This document shows, in pieces, positions 55,601 through 64,000 of a stretch of DNA of 64,000 nt. This stretch comes from Phaeosaccion multiseriatum. Lineage: Eukaryota > Ochrophyta, other classes. Position numbers and translations under genes: made by a program. Numbering within the stretch: position 1 is the first letter of the stretch; each line of letters opens with the position of its first letter. The notes below the pieces were generated by a model. The model was not told the DNA's origin and searched no databases. It worked only from the letters and a program-made list of their open reading frames with translations. Location of the stretch: contig OZ218951.1 of the NCBI GenBank assembly GCA_965112735.1, positions 124,001-188,000 on the forward strand. The letters run 5' to 3'.

Positions 55601-56475
55601 ACTCGGCTTAGGGTTGTGGTTGGGGATAGGCCGGGGGCGTGTTTGCCCACCTCACCGCTGCATGGGGTACTGTAGATACGGACAGATACAGACGGAGGCT
55701 TGGCTTAGGCTTCGTTTTCGTTCATGTCCTCACCTTCTTTATGGCGGCTCGCATGGCCTCCTGCTCATCGGGGGAAACGCTATCGGTGAAGGCAAGGTCG
55801 GCCATGTTGTGGCTGTGTTGCTCCTCGATGTGGCGCTTGCCGGGGTGCAAGTGCTTCGGACGGTCGAAGATGCGCTCATCCACCTGCAGGCACTGCGGGA
55901 GGGGGCATAGGCGGAGGAGGGAGGAGGAGGGGGTGGGAAGAAGGAGGGCGGGAGAGTGACTGTGACAATGAGCTGGTCCATCTGGTCCGTCCCGAGCCCT
56001 GCCTGATGTGGCGTGTTATCGCTATTGCCGCTTGGCTGGGTGCACGCACTTACCAAGCCGACATTCTCATGCCCTCGCGCGGACAGGGGGAGATCATCCA
56101 TCAATCTCTAGTGTGAGAGCAACAGAGGGGAGGCAGGCAAGTCAGAAGTGCGAGGAACAGCGTCAGGGTCAGGGTCAGGGTCAGCGTCAGCGTCAGGGTC
56201 AGGGTCAGCATCAGAGGGGCCGGAGAGACGTCGGATCAGGGGAGGTGGCATGGCCATGGGTGTATGGGAGGAAGGGTCGAGGTCGAGACCGCCAGAGGCC
56301 CGCCTTATCCCCCGCCACGCACCTTCCCGCTCGCCACCAGTGCCTCGCTCCTCAGCGACACCTCCCCCTCTGCGGCGCCAGGGTGCCAGAACTCCCCCGT
56401 TGTAGGGTTGTAAGAGTCGTAGCGGAGGGGAATGAGAGTGGACTCGTACCGGAGAGGAGTTGCCGCATAGGCCAT
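52650..56475 (-). CDS. Unrecognised 314-residue protein, eight exons
   Basis: Eight exons join in frame on the minus strand: 56475-56323, 56107-56054, 55892-55734, 55345-55242, 55008-54942, 54758-54713, 54271-54151 and 52890-52650. Start ATG 56475 opens [20 protein letters not shown]. Further landmarks are [93 protein letters not shown] and the end GETFGLIG. No signal peptide, membrane helix or known motif is apparent; it is hydrophilic with short conserved-looking Tyr/Phe/Trp clusters. Consistent phases and clean donor/acceptor pairs argue that it is real although no exon exceeds 245 bp. Its introns are striking: the last one (54150-52891) is almost entirely TCCA and ACTC repeats, the one before it a GAG run. 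I do not recognise the family. Confidence 0.7.
53052..53757 (+). repeat. TCCA tetranucleotide tract (about 700 bp) in intron
   Basis: Continuous TCCA with TCTA, ACCA and TTTA interruptions, in the last intron of the minus-strand gene. Open frames reading HPSIHPS or GWMDGWM are artefacts. Confidence 0.93.
53876..54142 (+). repeat. ACTC tetranucleotide tract in the same intron
   Basis: About 65 ACTC units with occasional GCAC and TTCA, reaching to the GT donor at 54150 on the minus strand (reads as GTGAGTGGGG). Confidence 0.93.
54290..54516 (+). repeat. GAG run (about 75 units) in intron
   Basis: Near-perfect GAG on the plus strand (CTC on the transcribed strand, acting as a very long pyrimidine tract upstream of the acceptor at 54272). 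Confidence 0.93.
55033..55049 (+). repeat. Short telomere-like tract
   Basis: GGGGGTTAGGGTTAGGC within an intron of the unrecognised minus-strand gene. Confidence 0.55.
55193..55232 (-). repeat. Antisense copies of the dispersed motif in intron
   Basis: Plus strand reads AGGACCAACTGCTGTACCAC then CAACTGCTCTAGCACC, two degenerate reverse-complement copies of CAGTTGGTGATACAGCAG in tandem. Confidence 0.65.
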
Positions 56476-57833
56476 CCTTCCTTTGCCCCCAGTCTCTCCT
56501 GAGGATTTTGATTCGGCTGGAGTTGAAAGCACTGCCAGGCCTTCTTGCTCCTCCCTCTCCCTCCTTTGGCTGCCTGCCTGTAGGCTTCTCCTTAGCGCTG
56601 CCTCGCTGATACTCTGCCGGCACGCCAATAAACCTTCACAGGCCTTCTCTCTTCTCTCTATTCCTCTCCTCCCTTGATGTTCATTGCTCTCTCAAGCTCG
56701 CCCAAACGCCAGGTGGTTTCTCTCCGGTGCTGCTGCTCCACTGAGAGGACGGACAAAGCGACTTCCGTTTGCTCGGCTCTTGAGCTCTTGCTGTTTTGTG
56801 GATAACTCTCACCGTCCCATCGCATCAATCGGAGGTAAGTTGGTCCGCGCCAATACACAATCACAATTGTGCCGAGAGTTTCAGTTTGATGTGGCTGGAA
56901 ATGAGCCGATAGTTCATCGCCTTATTTTCCCCTCCTTGTCTCCTTGTCAGCGTTTCTGCAAGAGCACTCCCCTTCCCCGCGATTCTTACTGTACGCAAAT
57001 CGAGCGTTAAAAAATCGATACATTCTTTCTCTTCCTCCCCCCCCTCTCTCTCCTTCTCTCTCCTTTGTTTGTATTGGTGTCTCCATACAATAACTTAAGG
57101 CAAAAACCGTACTGTACTGCTGTGCTCCATGTCAATAACTTAATGCAAAAGCCCATCAAAACCGTCCCCCCCTTCTTTTTCTCTTTGTACCCAAGTACTT
57201 GCTTTGCTCCCTTGGAACGAACGGGGTACGGGGTGCTGCTCCCCACCCCCTCCTTTCCCTCCTGCTGCTGGGGGCCGCTAGCAGATCGCTGGCACTCAAC
57301 GCCTGCCTAGTCCAGAGTGCCCCCCCCCCTCCTCCCCCCTCCTCCCCCCTCCTCCCTCCTCCTCCCTCCTTCTCTTCAGACAACATACCGCTGCCTCCGC
57401 ACGTGCCGCACCCCCTCGGTGGTGCTCTGTACCTGTCCCCCTTCTCCCTCGTCATCCACTGCCATCCCTCCCTCCCCTCCCCTCCCCATCTGCGCTGTGC
57501 TGAACTGTGCCCTCTCGAGCGTCAGGACAGAAAGCCCCCTGCCCTCACTGCCGTCCACTGCCATCCGCTGCTCTGCCCCCGGCGAGATTCCCCTCCATCC
57601 AGTGCCATCTGCTAAGCACAACGACGCCGAGGCCCCACTGCAGCCCCTCCGCCCCATCCGCCCTCTTACGCCTTCAACATCGCCCCCGAAACGCCTCGCT
57701 CGCGCCCGAAAGTGCTCCCCTGCTCGTGCCAGGTACAATGGTTCATGAGTACCGGCCACTCTCCTCCCTCCTCTCTCCTCTCTCCTCCAGCCCAGCCTGC
57801 ACGTTACACATGGTGCCTGCCTGTCTCCCCTTC
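56476..57833. other. Intergenic region without a confident gene
   Basis: Between the start of the unrecognised gene and the stop of the cyclophilin gene. It is AT-richer at 56780-57200 and C-rich at 57310-57700. A frame at 57199 begins with a Leu-rich stretch but has no ATG and no coherent continuation. Likely holds the upstream region of the unrecognised gene and the cyclophilin 3' UTR. Confidence 0.45.
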
Positions 57834-58001
57834 TTAGTCGTCCTCGTCCGAATCCATAAATAAGTCAATGAAGTTGGCGGCCTTGGCCTTGACGAGGTTG
57901 TCTAGCCCGTATGTCACCACTGTCTCTTTGATCACGTCCCCCTCCTTCAGCCGCGCCAACACGCTCTCACCCCGCACCTGGGAGGGGATCGGAAGGGGGG
58001 A

Positions 58002-58056
<55 letters not shown>

Positions 58057-61000
58057 GGAAAGGGCGGTCAGGGGTGCGTTCCTCACAACCTTTCCTTGGG
58101 CCTTGGGCCTTGGGCCTTGAGCCTTGGAGGATGGTACAGAGACCATGACATTCATTCGCCTCTGGCCCTCTGGCCCCCTTCCAGTTCGCCTTGAGCCTTG
58201 GAGGATGGTACAGAGACCATGACATTCATTCGCCTCTGCCCCCTTCCAGTTCACTGCCGCGATGTGCGCAAAAGCACTCAAGAACGGTGCCATTGCTGCC
58301 CGCCTACTCGTCCCTCACTCCCCCCCTCACTCCCGCCTACTCGTCCCTCACTCCCCCCCTCACTCCCGCCTACTCGTCCCTCACTCCCTCCCTCCCTCCT
58401 CCCTCACCACATAGGCGAAGATGCTGTACCGGCCGTCGAGGTACTCCACAGGGCGCCGCATGAAGTGCCCCGAGGGGTCCAAGTTGTCGTCCGGCAGCCA
58501 GAAAAACTCGCTGGGAGGGGGCAGGGGGCAGAGGTGAAGGGGGCAGGCAGGGCAAGAATGAGCGCCGGGGAGGGGCAGTCTATGGCAGTCTATGGCAGGG
58601 CGTGGCGGGGGAACTGCCTGAAAAGCGTAGCGCCAGATCAAACCCATCAAACTCTGAGGCCCTTTGCAAGCGCACACCGAGTACTGCCCCCTTCCCCTTT
58701 CCCCTGCCCTCTGCTGCCCCCTGCCGTTGACTGCCATAGCCTGCCATAGCCTGCCATACACTGCCATAGACTGCCGTAGACTGCCATAGACTGCCATCGA
58801 CTGCCCCAGACTGCCCTAGACTGCCGTAGACTGCCATACACTGCCATATACTGCAATAGACTGACGTAGACTGCCATAGAATGCCATTTTCGCACCCCCT
58901 CTTCCCACCTGCTGCCCCCGTTTCCGTCGTTGGTGGGATGATTCATGCCCATGGCGCCGGGGATGCGGAAGCTTTGCACAGGGCTCTGCCGCGTGAACAC
59001 ACGCGTGTTACGAGCCGCGCCGTACATGGGCTTGTTGCCCGTCTGCGGGAGGGGGAGAGGCAAGGAGGGGGGGGGGGAGGGAGGGAGGGAGGAAGGGCGT
59101 GGCCCAGTTGGGCATCAATGCCCAGCCAAGCGCATATTACAGGGTTGGTCAGAAAGAAAAAAGCGCGGAGAAAAAGCAGCAGCAGCAGTTGGCAATCCAG
59201 TCCAGCTGGTAACCCTTAGCCCCTCTCACTCACATTTGGGTCTGTTCTGAGGATCTCCAGCGGCAGGCGGCGCAGGCTGCCCGTTACAGGGTCCACGAAA
59301 CCGTCCTTGTAGGACCCCGCCACCATGATGGGCACCGTGCCGTTGGTGTTCTGTGCATGTGAGGTGTCAGGACAGGCGCGTGTAGGGACAGCTGGCAGGT
59401 GTCAGGTATCAGGCCTGATGTCAGGGGTGTAGGACGAGGGCTTGCTGGCTGCTCAGTTGGTGATACAGCATCCTCATGTCGTCCTCCAAGCTCAAGCATG
59501 GGACTTTTCACAAGAGAGATGGGCGACGGCTCCTCTTCCCCTCTCTCCCTCACTCCCTCCCTCCCTGCCACTCACCTCGTCTGACTGGTTGCGCCTCAGA
59601 GGCAAGTCATTGTAGAATCCCCTCGAGCACAAGTCAAGGAAATTGCCAGCTGTGACCGGGGCGGAGAAGCCATCTATGAGGAGAGTCACGTTGCCGATCA
59701 CGCCCCCGGCGGTTACGTTCTTCGTGCTCGGGCTCCCGGGGGGGACGGCGATGGCCGACACTCCCGAGGGGGGTGGGAGGGCTGCGGCCAGGGGATCGGA
59801 TCTGAAGACTATGTCCACCTTGGCACGGCCTGCACTCCACAGGGGGGAAGGGGGAGGAGACGGGAGGGAGAGGGGAAGGGGGGCGGAGGGCAGAGTCGCG
59901 CTAGGGTTAGCGCTAGCACGCTCGGGGTAGGAGAGGCAGAGGTGGTGAAGAGAGGGAACAGAGGGAAGAGTCTGGCAAGAAGGGCAAGGATCGCGCCTCT
60001 TGCTGAAGTGATGAAGAGCCGCACATATCAACCACATGCCTGTCTGCTCCCCTCCTCCCCTCCAACCCTCTAACCCTGCCCCTCTCGTGCTCTGCCACCC
60101 TCCTCCCCATCCACTGCCATCCACTGCCGTCCACTGCCATTCCCCCCCTCCCCCATCCTCCCCTGCCTCCCCTGCCTACCTAGCAGCCTGGGAATGGTCT
60201 TGTATGCCGGGTTGGTGGTGACTTTGAAGGGAAAGTCGACAACCATGAGCTCTCCGATGTCCGCCAGCAGCCGCAGAGCGTCTTCTTGAGCAACCTGAGG
60301 GAAGGAGGGGATGGCAGTGGATGGGATGGGAGGGGGTATGGGCCAGAGAGGGGGGGAGGGCATTCAGCGCGACTCAAGTGCCCCTACGTAGGCCTCGCAA
60401 CTTGTGACTTTGGAGTAGAGCAGCAAAGCAGCTCAGTAGGCATGGCGTTGATAGACAGGCACTCAGTAGGCATGGCGTTGACAGAGAAACACCCCCCCCA
60501 GTACGGCAGCACTCATACCCATGAATACAACCCTTAAGCCCGAAGCGATACCTCACTCCGTCACTCACTCACTCACTCACTCACCAAGGTGGCTCCGATA
60601 CGTCTCTCCCTGGCTGCGGCCGCAAGCTGCAGAAGCTTCTGGCGGAGGTCGATCACGCGCCCCTCGCCCCTCTCTGCCCTGCACAGCACAGCACAGCGGG
60701 GATTGGTCAGAGAGGAGAGGAGGACAGATAGGCAGGCAGACAGACGGGAAGGAGGGAGGGAGGGAAGGAAGGGACAGTCAGTGAGAGACGCGTGCGTAAC
60801 GTCACTTGAAGGAAGCAGCCCCTCAGCCCTTCAGCCCCTCAGCCCCTCAGCCCCTTGGGCTTTATGCTGTGCCATGTAACTGTCAGCATGCATGTAGCTT
60901 GTGCCATGTAACCGTCAGCATGCATGTAGCTTGTGCCATGTAACTGTCAGCACTGCGGCATTCCCTTGTCCCTACATGTACTTTACCCAATGATGTACCT

Positions 61001-63256
61001 GCGTATTTGCGTCTCTGCGCTGTCCACCTCTCTGAAGGCCGGGGAGAGTGCCGCCCTGTTGGTGTCCAGGATTTCCTTCGCTGCCACCGCCACGCTGGCC
61101 ACCTGATGGCAGTCGATGGCAGTAGATGAGGGGTGAGGGGATGTGGATGGCAGTGGATGGAAGGAGGGGGGGCAGGACCCAAGCACGAGCAGAGCAGTGA
61201 CAGACACAGATGTACATGTCCGTGCAGATCGGTGGGTGAGGGGCGCGTCGTAAGGGGTAGCGAAGGCGCGAGGGCCAAGAGGGGACGAGGCACGAGAGAA
61301 GGGCAAGAGCGAGGGGCAAGGCCACATCAATGAGGGGGTGGTGGCATGTGTGTGTATACACAGCCCATCTGCCTCTAAATGCGTTACATTTTACCTTGTC
61401 CCACACCGAGGCGGGCACGTTGAGGGTGCCTGCCTCGGACAGGTCTGGAGTGCGCCCCTCCTTCTCAGCCACTTGCGCCTGGCCAGCGGGCAAGCAGAGG
61501 GCAGTTGGTGATACAGGGCAGCCAGAGTAGAGAGCAAGCCATCACACAACGGACAGGGTGGACACAGGCAGTAAGCAAAAGGGCAGGGGGCGGGAGAGAG
61601 GAAGGAGTTAATGCAAGGGGGAGTGCTAAGCGGACACAAACAAGAAGAGAAAATGATGGAATGTGAAGGCATGTCCAAGGCAGTGGGCGGTGCCACCGGG
61701 ACAGAAATGCAACGCGTTAGCGAAAATACGGCCGCGCTGTCCAGCTCGCCAAAGAGGGCAGGCTTCCTCGGTTGTGACGAAACCGCCACTCTCACTCTTG
61801 CGAATCTTGTAGACTCAGGTACCGGAGGCCTCACGTAGGGGGCAAAGGTAACCAAGTGGGAAAGTTCGCTAACCGAGCCCAGTCCTACGCACTGTCTACC
61901 CATGTGGCCCCTATTTCCTATCTTGTCTGATCTTGTCTGATCTTGCCTCGGAGCACGCAAAGAGGGTGAGGTTCCGCCGACAAGCGCGGTCCTGCCCCTG
62001 CAGCAGCAGTGGGTACAGCGGCTGAGCGGCTGATCAAAAGCCCCTCCAACCCACACAACCCACACAGCACATCCAGCTGCTCTACTCGATCTAACTGATC
62101 TAAGCGCTTCCTCTGCCCAGGCCCTTTCCAAGCGATAGACGGGAGGGGAGGGGTTGATTGTGGATTGTTATAGGATGCACTCCCCTCCCTCACCTTTCTG
62201 ACGAGCGTTCTGAGGATGGTGGCCCTCTCTATTTCGCGCTGGATGTCCCTCAGCACAGTGGCCGAGTCGCCTGCATCAGTCAAAAGGTGTCAGGACGAGG
62301 TGGGGGGTTGCCAACAGGTGTCAGGACGGGAACACGAGAAGAGCGAAGAACAACACGTGAGGGCCTCGAGATGACTCAGGGGAGGGGGATAGAGCTCTTG
62401 TGGCCAAAAGGAAGGGAGAGCGGCAGAGCAACACAAAGAGGGAGGGAACAGCGGCGAGAAGGCGCGGCGGTGACATCACACACCGAAGTGCGGGGGACAG
62501 AAGGTCAAGGGTTAGAGCTATGGTTTGTCGAGGGTAAGAGTACTGACCTGTGAGGGGAAGAAGGTCCAGTAGCACCGACTCAGTAAGGATGGGAGTGCCG
62601 AGGCGCGTGCGGTCCAGCACAGCAGCCAGGGCAGGAGAGGCACCCCACAACCCGGAGGGGAGGGGCCGAGGGCTGGCGGGCCACGGCATGAAGGGCACCA
62701 CGGACGCAACGAAGGCCCCGGACACCGACTGCTGGAGCATGGATCGCCGGTTCACGCCTCGCCCCCATGCTGAGGCCTCTCCTACCTGAGCCCTTGGTGC
62801 TGCTGCCTGCTCCTCGTTTTCCTCCTCCTCCTCCTCCTCCTCCCCCTTCCCCCCCCTACGCTGTGCTGCGAGTCTGTTGTATCGCTGCTGTTGTGGTTGG
62901 AACTGCCAAGGCCTGCCTCGCGTGTCGCCCCCACCGACTCCGCTGGTGATGAGCCTCCTCCTCCTCCTACACCTCCCATTGGTATTGCCTTTGCCCGTAC
63001 ACAGCGGCGCCACGGGCGCAAAGGCCGACACCCTCGTGGCCGTGCCCGCCGAGGACTCCCCCCCCTCCTGCACGCACAGCAGCGCTAGCACTGACACACC
63101 AAGACCCGCCACCACGCCCGCCCACCGAGGCCTCTGCCTCTGTCTTCGACGACTCGCCCCAGCGCCTCCCTCGGCCGCCTCTGCTCGCCGCCCCATGTGA
63201 CTTGGTGTTACCTCTATCATGGCAGGGCTTCCTGTTGCGAAGCACTGTACGGGCAT
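57834..63256 (-). CDS. CYP38: Thylakoid-lumen peptidyl-prolyl isomerase of the CYP38/TLP40 type
   Basis: Eleven exons join in frame: 63256-62548, 62270-62194, 61478-61395, 61102-60987, 60678-60585, 60294-60180, 59829-59576, 59350-59234, 59042-58909, 58510-58408 and 57977-57834 (648 residues, or 628 from the ATG at 63196). Targeting: a hydrophobic signal (VVAGLGVSVLALL), then RVSAFAPVAP, the complex-plastid motif, then NRRSMLQQS and a hydrophobic stretch ending SPALAA, a twin-arginine lumenal signal. Mature part: a helical N-terminal domain (about residues 240-395), then a cyclophilin-like domain with AGNFLDLCSRGFY, GFVDPVTGSLRRLPLEI, FFWLPDDNLDP and LDGRYSIFAYV. These follow plant CYP38 in order and spacing as remembered. 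Plant CYP38 helps assemble photosystem II in the lumen. Two intron copies of CAGTTGGTGATACAG lie inside the gene (59453-59470, 61499-61515). Confidence 0.88.
58004..58053 (+). repeat. CA dinucleotide run in cyclophilin intron
   Basis: About 24 ACs directly upstream (in transcript sense TG-rich) of the last exon. Other CA/TG runs lie at 1031-1050, 23156-23192, 24394-24496 and 30757-30783, all in introns. Confidence 0.9.
58740..58880 (+). repeat. ACTGCCATAG / CTGCCATAGA 10-bp repeat in intron
   Basis: About fourteen units of CTGCCATAGA (with GTAGA, ATACA variants) in the intron upstream of exon 58510. The unit overlaps the GGCAGTGGATGG family on its CTGCCAT core. Confidence 0.85.
59453..59470 (+). 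repeat. Dispersed motif copy in cyclophilin intron
   Basis: GCTCAGTTGGTGATACAGCA, matching the consensus over 16 bases. Confidence 0.8.
61499..61516 (+). repeat. Dispersed motif copy in cyclophilin intron
   Basis: GGGCAGTTGGTGATACAGGG, matching the consensus over 15 bases. Confidence 0.8.
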
Positions 63257-63757
63257 GCTCCCTGAGCTGCTCCTGCCCCTGTGGCGGCCCGTCGTGCCAA
63301 GGTAGTAAGCGGGTTGGGGGTGTCAGCTCTCTGCTCACGGTGGCACAGGCGCAGCACAGCAAGTCGGTCAAGGGAGTAAGAGAACATCGGCAGCACCCGC
63401 AGCAGAAGCAGCACAAGCATTGTCGGTCGATACGTGAGAACCTGTCCTATTGCACACGAGAACGCATCCCGGGCGGGGGTAGGATAAAACCTGAATGCAA
63501 GAGCTATAGGGAGCTTTGGCAAGTGCCCTGCTCTGGCAACAGCCCTTTCTTCCATTTCTTACAGCTCAGTCTTCTATTACTTACCTTCGTTGTGTCTCTT
63601 ACACACCCACTTTTCTTGATTCGTGCAAGATACCATCGTTGACTTAGGATTTTCGAGGCGGGCACCATATCCGGGCACCCCCACCCACCTCCACGGTCAA
63701 TAAATACACTCTCTATCCTACCCACCCACCCGTGCCTCTCTCTTCTACACCCCCGCT
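63257..63757. promoter_or_regulatory. Divergent promoter region
   Basis: About 500 bp between the cyclophilin start and a possible plus-strand start at 63758. AT-rich around 63540-63720. No specific element recognised. Confidence 0.3.
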
Positions 63758-64000
63758 ATGACTCACGTGCTTCGCAGCTGTGCCAAGCATGCGAGGAGCG
63801 CCCCGTGTATGTCGCATCTAGGCGGCAGTCGCAGCAGTAGGAGCCGGGAGAGAAAGAGTAGCAGCAGCGGCTCAGTGCTCGTCCCCGCCCACGTCGCCAG
63901 CAGAAGGCCCAGGCCACCGGAGATTGGCGGTGCGGTATGCCTCCCGTTGCAGGAGGAGGATTGTCCTCTTCGTCACGCAGCGCCGGGCTGTATCCAGGGG
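63758..64000 (+). CDS. Possible first exon of a plus-strand gene, cut by the window edge
   Basis: ATG 63758 opens an 81-codon frame that runs off the right edge without a stop. The N-terminus (MTHVLRSCAKHARSAPCMSH) is rich in Arg, Ser and His and lacks acidic residues, as in mitochondrial presequences, then RRPRPPEIGGAVCLPLQEED. It could also be a chance open frame; no domain is recognisable in so short a piece. Confidence 0.35.
   Translation, partial: MTHVLRSCAKHARSAPCMSHLGGSRSSRSRERKSSSSGSVLVPAHVASRRPRPPEIGGAVCLPLQEEDCPLRHAAPGCIQG

Noticed and set aside
57199-57615. Possible secreted protein on the plus strand
   Set aside because: No ATG start, the hydrophobic start is short, and the rest is Pro/His/Ser low complexity from C-rich DNA; no consistent splicing found.

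Overview
This is eukaryotic nuclear DNA from a GC-rich, intron-rich genome full of simple repeats. Spliced exons join in frame at GT-AG (rarely GC-AG) boundaries, genes lie on both strands, and most introns are 70-500 bp. The best lineage clue is the product of the minus-strand gene at 57834-63256: a signal peptide, then a VSAFAP motif, then a twin-arginine thylakoid-transfer segment. That layered presequence is established for complex plastids of red-algal origin, as in ochrophytes and cryptophytes. My inference is a photosynthetic ochrophyte-like alga; the species is not determinable here.

Layout: (1) 1-2065, 3' part of a ureohydrolase (arginase/agmatinase/guanidine hydrolase family). (2) 2686-11849, two tandem TPR membrane-anchored proteins, one short and one giant and acidic, with a dead copy of the ureohydrolase last exon between them. 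(3) 13043-14353 minus, a diphthine-ammonia-ligase-like PP-loop enzyme, divergent from 14544-20104 plus, a 14-exon mTERF protein. (4) 21855-32387 minus, a 24-exon gene for an ~1859-residue protein with C2-like regions and a voltage-sensor-like membrane region without a visible pore. (5) 32771-36371 plus, a coiled-coil protein. (6) 36522-37619 minus, a DUF2358/NTF2-like protein with an N-terminal presequence. (7) 37867-51512 plus, two tandem RCC1-repeat single-pass surface proteins with a mucin-like APT linker, separated by a broken partial copy of the first. (8) 52650-56475 minus, an unrecognised 314-residue protein. (9) 57834-63256 minus, a lumenal CYP38/TLP40-type cyclophilin. (10) 63758-64000 plus, the possible start of another gene.

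The genes do not form one pathway. Two (cyclophilin, and probably the DUF2358 protein) point to the plastid, mTERF to organelle gene expression, and the RCC1 pair and the C2/voltage-sensor protein to membranes. The shared theme is sequence turnover: tandem gene duplication, a near-identical patch between the two TPR genes, exon duplication in the APT linker, very long tetranucleotide introns, and three dispersed short motif families (CAGTTGGTGATACAGCAG, GGCAGTGGATGG, CCCATATGCCTGCC). The first two of these lie in both introns and exons. The most unusual signals are the first motif, including one copy that is an exact 18-bp in-frame length difference between paralogues, and a conserved 5-nt micro-exon in both RCC1 genes.
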